Source of the DNA: an uncultured Actinomycetes bacterium
GTDB lineage: Bacteria > Actinomycetota > Acidimicrobiia > Acidimicrobiales > RAAP-2
DNA: 64,000 nt
Assembly (NCBI GenBank): GCA_903830655.1
Contig: CAIKUQ010000017.1
Coordinates: forward strand, 21,158-85,157
Reading direction: 5' to 3'
Shown here: positions 8,313-16,454 of the stretch, piece after piece
How positions within the stretch are numbered: the stretch's first letter is position 1
How the letters are laid out: every line of letters begins with the position of its first letter
Made by a program: the position numbers and the translations under genes
The notes under the pieces: model-generated
What the model saw: only the letters and a program-made list of their open reading frames with translations
Databases searched by the model: none
Told to the model about the DNA's origin: nothing

Positions 8313-9143
8313 ACCCATCGCGTCGAGCTCGGCATCAATGACGCGCGTACGCTTCGTTTCCCACCGAACCCAGTGAACGGTGATGGGAATGCAAGCCAGC
8401 AGCATCAGCGCATCTCCACCAATCCACATGATCGCTCCGCCTAAGTGGAAATTCCCTAGTACCCATTGCGTACTCGCGCCCATGGGCGCCATGGTGAGTA
8501 ACCCTGGGTAGGGAACGTGAGTATTCATCATGAGCGCTAAGCCCGTGACGGTATCTACGGGAACGGCCGCCATGACAAACACCAACCGCAGTCCCGGATG
8601 GATTTGCTTCCCTCGCTCAATACCAAAGGCGATGCGAAAGAACAGATAGCCCACTACTAAGAACCCAACCTGTTCGAGGTGGTGGAACCATTCGTGGTTG
8701 AGCATCAAATTGAATACACCGGTCAGGTGAGAGAGGGGAATAAAAACAAAGTAGGCCCCAAAGGCCACGAGGGGGTGACAAAGCGAGGTGACGACTCGCC
8801 CATCGAGCATCTTTCGAATTCGAGGTGATCCAGCTTCGTAGAGGAGATCGAGTGGTCCCGAGAGAGCAAAGAGGGGAGCGGCCACCATTATCAATAAAAG
8901 GTGCTGGATCATGTGAACCGAAAAGTAGGTCATGTCGTAGACACCAAGAACTGATTGCGTGGCCAGAAAAGTAATCACTATCGCCGAAAAGAAACTCGCG
9001 GTGCGCCAATGAGAAAATAAGGGCACCTTCATAATGCCCCAGAGATAAATAAAAGTCGCACCCAGTAGAAGTGCGATGCCACCAAGACCAAGGTGCCACT
9101 GATCCAGGTGATGCCATGAGAACGGCGCGTGCAGAGAAATCAC
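8307..9143 (-). CDS. ctaG: CtaG (caa3-type) cytochrome c oxidase assembly factor
   Basis: 278 aa integral membrane protein with about seven helices. Conserved His residues lie in membrane segments, for example SVHMIQHLLLIM (about residues 76-87) and NHEWFHHLEQ (about 150-159), as in the CtaG_caa3 family that helps insert copper into cytochrome oxidase. The GTG start at 9143 has a TAACGT box 6 bases upstream (leaderless). It converges with the kinase gene. It is divergent from two small membrane-protein genes that may also serve the respiratory chain (inference). Confidence 0.88.
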   Translation of the reverse strand: MISLHAPFSWHHLDQWHLGLGGIALLLGATFIYLWGIMKVPLFSHWRTASFFSAIVITFLATQSVLGVYDMTYFSVHMIQHLLLIMVAAPLFALSGPLDLLYEAGSPRIRKMLDGRVVTSLCHPLVAFGAYFVFIPLSHLTGVFNLMLNHEWFHHLEQVGFLVVGYLFFRIAFGIERGKQIHPGLRLVFVMAAVPVDTVTGLALMMNTHVPYPGLLTMAPMGASTQWVLGNFHLGGAIMWIGGDALMLLACIPITVHWVRWETKRTRVIDAELDAMGL

Positions 9144-9149
9144 GTGGCC

Positions 9150-9155
9150 ACGTTA
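9150..9155 (-). promoter_or_regulatory. -10 box TAACGT for ctaG
   Basis: TAACGT on the minus strand, 6 bases before GTG 9143. Confidence 0.42.
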
Positions 9156-9184
9156 CCCCTGCCGGCGTACGAGTCGCTCGGCAC

Positions 9185-9190
9185 TAGCAT
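9185..9190 (+). promoter_or_regulatory. -10 box TAGCAT for the 9197 gene
   Basis: TAGCAT ends 6 bases before GTG 9197, leaderless spacing. Confidence 0.42.
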
Positions 9191-9196
9191 TGAACC

Positions 9197-9565
9197 GTGA
9201 AATCGAAGTACCTCTCTCGTCGGGCGCTCATGCTCAGCTTCGCGCTGCTGGCCTGGTTATCGATGTGTGCGAGTGCCGCCTACTGGCAGGTGGGTCGCGC
9301 CGCTCAGGGCAACTCCCTGAGCTTTTTGTACGCCATTGAATGGCCCCTCTTTGGTATTTTGGGGGTGTTGGGTTGGATTGCACTCGTAAATGTCGATACC
9401 GTCTCCGAACACCAGGCCAAGGCTCGTCGTGAATACGAAGAGAAGATGCGGGCACAAGCCCAGGCCGCGCGGGTGAGCGAGGCAGAAGATCCCGAGATGG
9501 CTGCTTACAACGACCATCTCGCCGAATTAGCGCAACAACCGAAGAAGAAATTATGGGGCCACTAA
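9197..9565 (+). CDS. Small conserved-type membrane protein, function unknown
   Basis: 122 aa. Helix 1 spans about residues 10-30, followed by YWQVGRAAQGN and a second helix (about 41-65). The rest is a charged, probably coiled-coil cytoplasmic tail (about 70-118). The WQxxRA segment recalls the start of SURF1 proteins, but the remaining SURF1 domain is absent. The position beside ctaG fits a respiratory accessory role (inference). The stop overlaps the DUF3817 start (TAATG), so the two are one operon. Confidence 0.6.
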   Translation: MKSKYLSRRALMLSFALLAWLSMCASAAYWQVGRAAQGNSLSFLYAIEWPLFGILGVLGWIALVNVDTVSEHQAKARREYEEKMRAQAQAARVSEAEDPEMAAYNDHLAELAQQPKKKLWGH

Positions 9566-9882
9566 TGGATGCCAGTTACCGTCGATACCGAGTGATGTCC
9601 TACGTGACCGGAACCACACTCTTGATGCTGTGCGGAACCCTTGTTCTGCACAAGATAAGTGCTTCGGCCTGGGAGTCAATTTCATGGTTTGTCAAAACCA
9701 TTGGTATTGGACACGGCGTTGTCCTCTATCCGCTCTATATGATTGCCAGCTTCCAGATGGTGCTCAAACACAAATTGAGCATGCTGCTGCTCGTGGGGAT
9801 GCTGCTGGCTGGGTTCGTGCCCGGTTTAGCCTTTTATCTAGAGCACCGAATGCGGATTCGCCTCTATAACCAACGAGGTTAA
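9565..9882 (+). CDS. DUF3817 integral membrane protein
   Basis: 105 aa with three predicted helices. It has the DUF3817 pattern: N-terminal YRVMSYVTGTTLLML, a central GIGHGVVLYPLYMIA segment and a C-terminal short loop ending in FYLEHR. ATG 9565 overlaps the stop of the preceding gene. An in-frame ATG at 9553 would add four residues, but the TAATG junction favours 9565. DUF3817 proteins are widespread in actinobacteria and of unknown function. Confidence 0.82.
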   Translation: MDASYRRYRVMSYVTGTTLLMLCGTLVLHKISASAWESISWFVKTIGIGHGVVLYPLYMIASFQMVLKHKLSMLLLVGMLLAGFVPGLAFYLEHRMRIRLYNQRG

Positions 9883-9894
9883 AAAAGCGTTGAG

Positions 9895-9978
9895 TTAGCC
9901 GCGACCGCAGTTCGGCTTCTTGCCGTGGTTCGCCTTTTTCTTGGCGCGAAGTTTACGCTTAACAGTTCGCTTTGACAT
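9895..9978 (-). CDS. Ribosomal protein bL37
   Basis: A 27-residue, very basic protein: MSKRTVKRKLRAKKK followed by ANHGKKPN. The ANHGK-[RK]-PN tail is the signature of bL37, the tiny 50S protein first seen in mycobacterial ribosome structures (from memory). This one has an extra CGRG tail. A TAACAT -10 box lies 8 bases before the ATG, so it probably has its own leaderless transcript, divergent from rsmI. It is below the usual size cut-off of gene finders. Confidence 0.8.
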   Translation of the reverse strand: MSKRTVKRKLRAKKKANHGKKPNCGRG

Positions 9979-9986
9979 AGGTGTCA

Positions 9987-9992
9987 ATGTTA
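9987..9992 (-). promoter_or_regulatory. -10 box TAACAT for bL37
   Basis: TAACAT on the minus strand, 8 bases before ATG 9978. Confidence 0.35.
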
Positions 9993-10029
9993 GTAGGTCG
10001 CCGGTAGGGCTCGCCAAACGAGGTGGAAG

Positions 10030-10881
10030 ATGACAGATTTAACAGCTGGGCAACTCGTCATAGTGGCTACCCCCTTGGGAAACCTAGGGGATTTGTCCCC
10101 GCGGGCCCTCGACTTTCTCGCTACCGCCGATGCGGTCTTCTGTGAGGACACTCGCCATTCACGCACGCTCTTCAGCGCTAACAACATCTCTCCAGTATCG
10201 CGACTCTTCTCCCTCCACGAGCACAACGAGGTCGAACAAAGTGATGAAGTAATTGCTCGAATCTCACGGGGCGAGACGGTCGTCCTTATTAGTGACGCCG
10301 GCACTCCGGGCATCTCAGATCCGGGTACACGCGTGGTCGCCGCAGTGGCTCAAGCTGGGCTAACCGTGACCACCGCGCCGGGACCCTCAGCAGTTATCGC
10401 TGCTCTTTCGGTAGCGGGAATAAATACCGAGCGGTTCATCATGGAGGGATTCTTGCCTCGCAAGGCTGGAGAGCGCGCGAGCTGGTTTGCGTCGTGGGCG
10501 AACGAGCGCCGGACCATCGTCTTTTACGAATCGCCCCAACGACTGCAGAACTCGATGTCCGAACTAGCCGAGCATTTCCCGCACCGGCAAGTGTGCGTCG
10601 CGAGAGAACTCACCAAGTTGCACGAGGAGATCATCCGTGGATCGGTCCTCGAGGTGGCCACACAGTTAGCCCAACGAGAAATTCTAGGAGAGATTGTGGT
10701 CGTAATAGCCGGAAGCGATGAAGCCCCACCGGTCGACGAAGAGACGGTTCGGGTGTGTTTGCGCGAGCGACTCGCCGCGGGAGATTCCACCAAAGACGCG
10801 GCCACCTACGCCTCGGAACTTTATGGCGTCTCGAACCGCGTCGCCTACGAATGGGCGTTAGTAATCCGCAAGACGCTCTAG
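10030..10881 (+). CDS. rsmI: 16S rRNA (cytidine-1402-2'-O)-methyltransferase RsmI
   Basis: 283 aa tetrapyrrole-methylase-fold enzyme that 2'-O-methylates C1402 in the ribosomal P site. It shows ATPLGNLGDLSPRALDFL (about residues 13-30), CEDTRHSRTL, the glycine-rich SDAGTPGISDPG loop (about 94-105) and PGPSA. Length is normal. A GAGGTGG Shine-Dalgarno precedes the ATG. metG follows after 9 bases, the usual actinobacterial neighbourhood. Confidence 0.95.
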   Translation: MTDLTAGQLVIVATPLGNLGDLSPRALDFLATADAVFCEDTRHSRTLFSANNISPVSRLFSLHEHNEVEQSDEVIARISRGETVVLISDAGTPGISDPGTRVVAAVAQAGLTVTTAPGPSAVIAALSVAGINTERFIMEGFLPRKAGERASWFASWANERRTIVFYESPQRLQNSMSELAEHFPHRQVCVARELTKLHEEIIRGSVLEVATQLAQREILGEIVVVIAGSDEAPPVDEETVRVCLRERLAAGDSTKDAATYASELYGVSNRVAYEWALVIRKTL

Positions 10882-10890
10882 CCTTAGTAG

Positions 10891-12417
10891 ATGGCTCGCT
10901 TTTATATAACGACCCCAATTTTTTATGTGAATGATGCACCGCACGTCGGGCACGCCTATTGCGCGGTCAATGCGGACGCCATGGCTCGCTGGCACCGACT
11001 TAATGGCGATGAAACAAAATTTCTAACTGGCACTGACGAGCATGGACAAAAAGTTGCCGAGGCGGCTGAAAAGAATAGCCTCGAGCCCCTCGCGTGGGCC
11101 GATCAAACCTCCAAGCGTTTCCGCGACGCTTGGGATACGCTCAATATTTCATACGACGATTTCATTCGCACCACCGAACCCCGGCACTACGAAACGGTTC
11201 AGAAGTTTCTCACTAAGGTGTACGAGAATGGGTACATCTACAAGGATGTTTACCGTGGCCTGTACTGCGTGAGTTGTGAGGACTACTACACCGAAGAGAG
11301 CGCCGACGCAGGCAAATGCCCCATTCACGCCAAGGTCCTCACCGAAATGGAAGAGGAAAACTGGTTCTTCAAACTCAGTGCCTTTGAGGACAAGTTGCTT
11401 GAGTATTACGACGCCCACCCCGACTTTGTTACCCCGCACACCAAACGCAATGAGGCCTACTCATTTATTAAAGGTGGCCTAAAGGACATTTCGATCACGC
11501 GAACCTCCATCAAGTGGGGGATTCCCGTTCCTTGGGACGACAAGCACGTCTTTTATGTTTGGTACGACGCGCTCATTAACTACCTCACGGCGATTGGATA
11601 TGGCCGAGCTGATGATGAGGTTGAAAAGTGGTGGCCACATTCACACCACCTAATCGGAAAAGAGATCATTCGCTTCCACGGAGTCTGGTGGCCGGCGATG
11701 TGCATGGCCGCAGGACTCGAACCGGTAAGTCACGTCCAGGTGCACGGATGGCTGCTCGTGGGTGGGCAAAAACTCTCCAAGACCATGGCCGCCGAAGGCA
11801 GCGTGCGTTTATCGGACATCGCTCCGGTGCAGCTCACGACTGAATTTGGCGTTGACCCAATTCGCTATTACCTGTTGCGCGAGACCTCCTTGGGAAATGA
11901 TGGGGATTTCTCCCTCGAGGGGATCACGGCGCGCTACAACACCGACCTCGCAAACAACTTGGGTAACCTCGTCGCGCGCGTGGCTGCGGTGGTGGGTTCG
12001 AAATGCGAAGGGGTAGCCCCGAACCCCTATCTGAACTCCACGCTGCGTCAGAGCGCCGAAACAGCTATTCGTGAGGCGAGTGAAGGGTGGAATCGCTTCT
12101 CACCGCAAGCGGGTCTAGAAGCCACGTGGGGCTTGATTGGCGACACCAACGCCTACCTAGAGACTCACGCCCCATGGAAGATGGAACCGGGCGAAGAAGT
12201 CGAGGTAGTCCTCGGTGACGCCCTTGAAGCCATCCGGATTGTCGCAGTTCTCATCTCGCCCGCGATGCCGTCGGTTGCCCAGGAGATTTGGCAGCGTATT
12301 GGGCTCGAGGGCCAGGTCGCTGGAGAACTCTTTGCGGCGCGTGCGAGCTGGGGTCAATTCCAAGGTGGTCACCAGATTGAAAAGGGCACACCACTCTTTC
12401 CACGAATCGCGGAGTAA
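10891..12417 (+). CDS. metG: Methionyl-tRNA synthetase
   Basis: 508 aa class I synthetase. The HIGH-type motif is HVGH (about residues 16-19). LTGTDEHGQKV follows, then a connective-peptide knuckle with CVSC (about 128-131) and a distal CPIH, which may hold one zinc with partly altered ligands. The KMSKS loop appears as KLSKT (about 295-299), a common bacterial variant. The anticodon-binding helical bundle ends the protein. There is no C-terminal dimerisation EMAP domain, consistent with the 500-520 aa class. tatD starts 2 bases after the stop. Confidence 0.96.
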   Translation: MARFYITTPIFYVNDAPHVGHAYCAVNADAMARWHRLNGDETKFLTGTDEHGQKVAEAAEKNSLEPLAWADQTSKRFRDAWDTLNISYDDFIRTTEPRHYETVQKFLTKVYENGYIYKDVYRGLYCVSCEDYYTEESADAGKCPIHAKVLTEMEEENWFFKLSAFEDKLLEYYDAHPDFVTPHTKRNEAYSFIKGGLKDISITRTSIKWGIPVPWDDKHVFYVWYDALINYLTAIGYGRADDEVEKWWPHSHHLIGKEIIRFHGVWWPAMCMAAGLEPVSHVQVHGWLLVGGQKLSKTMAAEGSVRLSDIAPVQLTTEFGVDPIRYYLLRETSLGNDGDFSLEGITARYNTDLANNLGNLVARVAAVVGSKCEGVAPNPYLNSTLRQSAETAIREASEGWNRFSPQAGLEATWGLIGDTNAYLETHAPWKMEPGEEVEVVLGDALEAIRIVAVLISPAMPSVAQEIWQRIGLEGQVAGELFAARASWGQFQGGHQIEKGTPLFPRIAE

Positions 12418-12419
12418 CG

Positions 12420-13217
12420 ATGAGCGCCTGGACCGACGCCCACGCCCATTTACAAGACAATTTTCTCGAGAACCCCGAACGCGGCACTCGAGATTTGCAG
12501 TCGAACCTTGACGCCGCGCTGGCCGCCAACGTACGGCGTGTGGTCGTGATTGGAACCGAACTCGCCTCGAGCGTGGGTGCACTACAGGTCGCGGAGTTTG
12601 AACACGAGGTTGAGCTGTACGCAACTGTTGGCCTTCACCCGCACGATTCACTGAGCGATGTGAATGAACTCGTTACATTGGCACGCCGGGGGCACCCCAA
12701 GTTGGTCGGCATTGGCGAATGTGGACTGGACTATTACTACGAACATTCTCCACGGGAGGCGCAGATGAAGTCTTTCGCCACCCAGATTGCATTGGCCAAA
12801 GAGCTTGACTTGGCGCTGGTGATTCACGCCCGTGACGCCTTCGCTGACCTCTTTGACATCTTGAATAGCGAAGGCGTCCCCGAAAGAACGGTGATCCATT
12901 GTTTTACCGGTACGGCTGAAGACGCCAAGGGTTGTCTAGATCTTGGATGTGATATTTCACTTTCGGGAATCGTCACTTTTAAGAACGCTGAAGAATTACG
13001 CGCCGCGGCCAAAATGGTCCCACTCGACCGTCTGCACGTTGAAACTGATTCGCCCTTCCTCGCCCCACTGCCACATCGGGGAAAACCCAATGAACCGGCC
13101 TACGTCTCGCTGGTGGGCGAATTTGTTGCTGATTTACGCGGTGAAGACCGTGAAACCCTACAAAATGTGACCTCCGCCAATACCGCAAGGCTTTTCAACA
13201 TTCCCATTTTGGATTAA
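12420..13217 (+). CDS. tatD: TatD-family metal-dependent deoxyribonuclease
   Basis: 265 aa TIM-barrel hydrolase. Metal ligands are visible in DAHAH (about residues 6-10), GIGECGLDYYY (about 95-105), VIHARDAFADL, HCFTG (about 160-164) and ETDSPFLAP (about 205-213). The first motif has Ala in place of the usual Cys/Ser (HAH), which keeps both His. The family acts as a 3'-5' exonuclease or endonuclease on damaged DNA or RNA. It sits in the canonical metG-tatD-X-rsmA order. Confidence 0.93.
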   Translation: MSAWTDAHAHLQDNFLENPERGTRDLQSNLDAALAANVRRVVVIGTELASSVGALQVAEFEHEVELYATVGLHPHDSLSDVNELVTLARRGHPKLVGIGECGLDYYYEHSPREAQMKSFATQIALAKELDLALVIHARDAFADLFDILNSEGVPERTVIHCFTGTAEDAKGCLDLGCDISLSGIVTFKNAEELRAAAKMVPLDRLHVETDSPFLAPLPHRGKPNEPAYVSLVGEFVADLRGEDRETLQNVTSANTARLFNIPILD

Positions 13218-13223
13218 TGCCCT

Positions 13224-13229
13224 TAGAAT
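13224..13229 (+). promoter_or_regulatory. -10 box TAGAAT for the PASTA/DPBB gene
   Basis: TAGAAT is close to consensus and overlaps the in-frame ATG at 13228, so that ATG is unlikely to be the start. The mRNA would begin near 13236, leaving about 40 bases of leader to ATG 13279. Confidence 0.4.
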
Positions 13230-13278
13230 GGTTAGGTCGCAAAGCGACTCGCCGCACGCGTTGGGCACAATCGGAGGA

Positions 13279-14502
13279 ATGAAGCTGAGAAACACTTCTG
13301 CAGGTGGGCGTAAGCGCATCTGGTTTCATGGGTCAGTTGCCGCAACCATGCTGGTGCTGCTGGGCACTTTGGGGCCCGTAACTCTGCGCGCCTCGGGCTC
13401 TCCAGTGCCTCGAATGCCCAATGTGGTGGGCCTCTCTCGGGCCCAGACCTACAGCGTCATGCGCGCCCACAATCTCTTCTTCGTTACCAGTGGTATTGGA
13501 TCTTCCGACGGAAGCTGGCAGTTCGTGCAACACCAGAGTCCGGCTGCGGGGGCCCCCGCCCCCGTGAAGTCCAATACCTATTTAGTCGTCAACAAAATCG
13601 TGCCGGGCGGACCTCGCCCGATGCCCCGACTCGTTGGCTTAAGCCATTCGGCCGCCCTGGCGGTCTTGCGGACCAACGGCCTCTCCTTTCAGGTTTCTGG
13701 ACCAGGATCGGTCAGCAACACCTGGGGACGCGTACTGGGGCAAAGTCCACCCGTGCGCACCATTGTTCAGTGGCATGCTCACGTGAAGTTAGCTGTAACG
13801 CTTGTTCGCAAGCCGGTGACCCCAACCACCACTCATCCAACTACGACGATGCCAGCGACCACCACGACAGAATCCTCATCGACGACCTCGACGACCGCTC
13901 CCGACTCGAGCACCACCACAACCGATGCATCGAGCACGACGCTGCCCACTACCGCTGCGGTCATCACCCCCTACGGTGGATTGCCCAAGTACAAACGAGT
14001 GTTCGAGACTTTTAGGCCACTCGCACGTTCGACCTCGGGCAATCAGGTTCTCGTACGTACTCTTTCGCCAAAGATTTGCGCAACGCACAAAAATGTTCTG
14101 ACCTTCATGTGGCCCGGTACCTGCGTGTTTCAATTCCGCGATCCAGGTAGTGCGAACTTCCTTCCCGCTCAGCCCATTACAAGAAGAATTCCCGTTGAGC
14201 ATCAAGCCGTGGGGCAAGCAACCTTTTACAGCTACAAACCGGGTTATTGCGCTTCGCACTACGTGCAGCTCTACCCGGGAGACCCACCGCGCAAGTTCTG
14301 GTTTCCGCACAACACCCTCTTAAAGGTAACCAACCAGGCCAATCACATCTCTATCTACTGTCACGTTACGGACCACGAGCAGGGGGGTCAACCGCACGTG
14401 GTTGATCTCTCGATGACACAGTTCGCGCAACTAATGGGTCGGCCCGGCGACTTCGCCGCTATTTACGTCGTTGGCGTTTTGAACGTGATCATTACCTGGT
14501 GA
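13279..14502 (+). CDS. Secreted PASTA-repeat protein with RlpA-like double-psi beta-barrel
   Basis: 407 aa. It has an N-terminal signal sequence or membrane anchor (hydrophobic about residues 18-36) and two PASTA-like repeats (MPNVVGLSRAQTYSVMRAHN, about 46-115, and MPRLVGLSHSAALAVLRTNG, about 117-185). A Thr/Ser-rich linker (about 190-240) follows. The C-terminal region (about 310-405) has the layout of an RlpA/DPBB domain: GQATFYS, a late HV-x-DHE, VVDLS and F-x-x-L. PASTA domains bind peptidoglycan; DPBB domains occur in wall hydrolases. GGAGG sits one base before the ATG, unusually close. The stop overlaps rsmA (GTGA). It occupies the slot of rpfB in mycobacteria. Confidence 0.72.
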   Translation: MKLRNTSAGGRKRIWFHGSVAATMLVLLGTLGPVTLRASGSPVPRMPNVVGLSRAQTYSVMRAHNLFFVTSGIGSSDGSWQFVQHQSPAAGAPAPVKSNTYLVVNKIVPGGPRPMPRLVGLSHSAALAVLRTNGLSFQVSGPGSVSNTWGRVLGQSPPVRTIVQWHAHVKLAVTLVRKPVTPTTTHPTTTMPATTTTESSSTTSTTAPDSSTTTTDASSTTLPTTAAVITPYGGLPKYKRVFETFRPLARSTSGNQVLVRTLSPKICATHKNVLTFMWPGTCVFQFRDPGSANFLPAQPITRRIPVEHQAVGQATFYSYKPGYCASHYVQLYPGDPPRKFWFPHNTLLKVTNQANHISIYCHVTDHEQGGQPHVVDLSMTQFAQLMGRPGDFAAIYVVGVLNVIITW

Positions 14503-15314
14503 CCCATTCACGCACCGACTTGGTGGCGCTCTTAAACGACCACGGACTTTCTCCCTCTCGAGCTCTCGGGCAAAACTTTGTCGTTGATGCCAATACCGTG
14601 CGCAGAATTGCCCGACTGGCCGAAGTTGGCCCGGGAGATCTTGTTCTCGAAATTGGGGCGGGATTGGGCTCACTCACCCTCGCACTGGTGGAAACTGGAG
14701 CGGAGATTATTGCTATCGAGGTTGACCGCTTCATCGAACCGGTGCTGCGAACAGTCGTGGAGCCCCACGGGGTTCGCGTTCATCTCGGTGACGCTCTCAA
14801 GCTCAACTACGAAGAGCTACTCGGCGGCAGGCCCGCCATTGTCGTGGCTAACTTGCCCTATAACGTCGCTACACCTTTAGTACTCTCACTCTTAGAAACG
14901 CAGCCCCTGATCACGCGAATGCTAGTCATGGTACAAAAAGAGGTGGGCGAGCGGTTAGCGGCTCACGCCGGAGATGAGGCGTATGGCGCGGCCTCCTTGC
15001 GTTTGCAATATTTCGCCGATGCGAAAGTGGTCGGCAAGGTTGGACCATCGGTGTTTGTGCCCAAACCCAAGGTTGACTCAGCGCTGGTCTCCATTGTTCG
15101 TCGACCAACTTTGCGGATAGACCCTCATTTGGTCAGCGAAGAAAAACTATTTGAGGTCATTCGCACCGCCTTTGGCCAACGCCGAAAGATGCTTCGCCGT
15201 AGCCTCGCAGAAATGGTGGGACCAGAAGCATTCGTCACCTCTGGGGTGGATGAGACGCGTCGTCCAGAAGAACTCACAATTGAGGAGTTCGCACAACTGG
15301 CGGCCCAACTATGA
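14499..15314 (+). CDS. rsmA: 16S rRNA dimethyladenosine transferase RsmA (KsgA)
   Basis: 271 aa. It dimethylates A1518 and A1519 near the 3' end of 16S rRNA. The N-terminus has LGQNFVVD (about residues 20-27), then VLEIGAGLGSLT (motif I, about 48-59), the catalytic NLPYNVATP (motif IV, about 116-124), and FVPKPKVDS plus RRKMLRR in the C-terminal part. GTG 14499 overlaps the preceding stop. ispE overlaps its own stop by ATGA, giving a three-gene coupled unit. Confidence 0.96.
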   Translation: MTHSRTDLVALLNDHGLSPSRALGQNFVVDANTVRRIARLAEVGPGDLVLEIGAGLGSLTLALVETGAEIIAIEVDRFIEPVLRTVVEPHGVRVHLGDALKLNYEELLGGRPAIVVANLPYNVATPLVLSLLETQPLITRMLVMVQKEVGERLAAHAGDEAYGAASLRLQYFADAKVVGKVGPSVFVPKPKVDSALVSIVRRPTLRIDPHLVSEEKLFEVIRTAFGQRRKMLRRSLAEMVGPEAFVTSGVDETRRPEELTIEEFAQLAAQL

Positions 15315-16066
15315 GTGCGATTCTGGCCCCCGCAAAGTTGACCTGGTTTCTCGAAGTGACTAAAACCCGAGAGGATGGCTGGCACGAATTACGTAGCGAA
15401 ATGGTCACTCTTTCACTAGCGGACGAGCTCGAGATTGACGAGAGTGCGGAGTATGTGTTGATGTCGGGTGAGACCTCTGGGGTTAGGCCCGGGCCCGAAA
15501 ATCTAGTGAGCCGTGCTCTGCAGCTCACCGGAAGAACGGCCGGTGTGTCTCTCACTAAGCACATTCCAACTGGCGGTGGTCTCGGTGGCGGTAGTGCGGA
15601 CGCAGCTGCGATCTTGAGATGGGCGGGTGGCGTGAGTGCCGAGAGGGCCCTAACACTCGGCTCGGATGTTCCCTTCTGTCAGGTGGGCGGACGCGCCCTG
15701 GTCGAAGGTATCGGCGAGCACATCACCCCACTGGAGTTCATCGAACGATCCGTTACGCTCGCGCTCTTTGACTTTGGCCTCTCAACTCCCGCGGTGTATC
15801 GGGCCTTTGATGAGATGGACCGCGCGGGTGAACCACGAGATCCTCGCAATCACCTCACGGGGGCGGCCCACTTAGTTGAACCTCGAGTACGAGAGGCGAC
15901 CGCATGGTTGCGGGGAGAATTTGGCGAAGAGGTTGTTTTGGCGGGATCTGGCTCCACGCTCTTTATTGAAGGTCACCTGCGCCACGATGTTGATCGGTGG
16001 GAGGTCGATAGTCCCGTTGGACGGGTACGGTTACGCCAGGTACAAACCACGCCCGCGGGCGTGTAG
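15311..16066 (+). CDS. ispE: 4-diphosphocytidyl-2-C-methyl-D-erythritol kinase
   Basis: 251 aa GHMP kinase of the MEP isoprenoid pathway. It has APAKLTWFLEV (about residues 6-16, usually APAKLNL), DGWHEL, the ATP loop PTGGGLGGGSADAA (about 84-97) and SDVPF (about 117-121). It is somewhat shorter than typical homologues of about 280-310 aa, mainly in the C-terminal half, but all motifs are present. It is translationally coupled to rsmA. Its stop is 4 bases from the convergent bS22 gene. Confidence 0.93.
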   Translation: MSAILAPAKLTWFLEVTKTREDGWHELRSEMVTLSLADELEIDESAEYVLMSGETSGVRPGPENLVSRALQLTGRTAGVSLTKHIPTGGGLGGGSADAAAILRWAGGVSAERALTLGSDVPFCQVGGRALVEGIGEHITPLEFIERSVTLALFDFGLSTPAVYRAFDEMDRAGEPRDPRNHLTGAAHLVEPRVREATAWLRGEFGEEVVLAGSGSTLFIEGHLRHDVDRWEVDSPVGRVRLRQVQTTPAGV

Positions 16067-16070
16067 CGAA

Positions 16071-16172
16071 TTATTTACCAGCAGCGCGACGTTGGAAGCG
16101 AGTGCGCTTCAACATCTTCTTGTGCTTTTTCTTACGCATGCGCTTACGGCGCTTCTTAATCAGTGATCCCAT
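16071..16172 (-). CDS. Ribosomal protein bS22 (AURKAIP1/COX24 domain)
   Basis: 33 aa and extremely basic: MGSLIKKRRKRMRKKKHKKM, then LKRTRFQRRAAGK. It matches the actinobacterial small-subunit protein bS22, which begins MGSVIKKRRKRM in mycobacteria (from memory). A TAAGGT box 9 bases upstream of the ATG suggests its own, nearly leaderless, promoter inside the gap after the ferredoxin gene. It is easily missed by gene callers because of size. Confidence 0.88.
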   Translation of the reverse strand: MGSLIKKRRKRMRKKKHKKMLKRTRFQRRAAGK

Positions 16173-16181
16173 GGCTTTACA

Positions 16182-16187
16182 ACCTTA
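16182..16187 (-). promoter_or_regulatory. -10 box TAAGGT for bS22
   Basis: TAAGGT on the minus strand, 9 bases before ATG 16172. Confidence 0.33.
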
Positions 16188-16211
16188 GTCGGTCTCGAGA
16201 GGTCGGAAAAT

Positions 16212-16454
16212 TCAAGGCTGGTCGGCGATGCGCTCAATTCGCAGCGCCTGTCGTGGACAGCCCCGTACGGCGTAGCGAGCCGATTGGAGCGCCTGGACGT
16301 TACCGGTGGGGGTGGGCTCTTTTTTGATAATGGGGTAACCCCATTCATCAATATCCACCAAATCGGGGGCGAGTTCATGGCAGTGGCCAAAGCCGTCACA
16401 AAGGATTGGGTTTACCTTCAAGACAAAGCTGCCGCCGCGTCGTATTACTCCCAT
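16212..16454 (-). CDS. Three-cysteine [3Fe-4S]-type ferredoxin
   Basis: 80 aa. Only three cysteines are present: Cys19, Cys25 and Cys66 (Cys66 followed by Pro). The C-x5-C...CP spacing is that of actinobacterial ferredoxins carrying a [3Fe-4S] cluster, or a [4Fe-4S] with a non-Cys ligand. An acidic patch (PDLVDIDEWG) would suit partner docking. The ATG overlaps the 3' end of the NuoF-like gene by 10 bases, so it is the last gene of the redox operon. It probably passes electrons to or from that flavoprotein (inference). Confidence 0.85.
   Translation of the reverse strand: MGVIRRGGSFVLKVNPILCDGFGHCHELAPDLVDIDEWGYPIIKKEPTPTGNVQALQSARYAVRGCPRQALRIERIADQP

Noticed and set aside
13228..13278. Start of the PASTA/DPBB protein at ATG 13228
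   Set aside because: This ATG overlaps a near-consensus TAGAAT box. The signal sequence begins properly at ATG 13279.
13800..13960. Thr-rich coding repeat as a possible CRISPR or tandem repeat array
   Set aside because: The repetition is codon-level (ACC/ACG) for a Thr/Ser linker, without fixed unit length or spacers.
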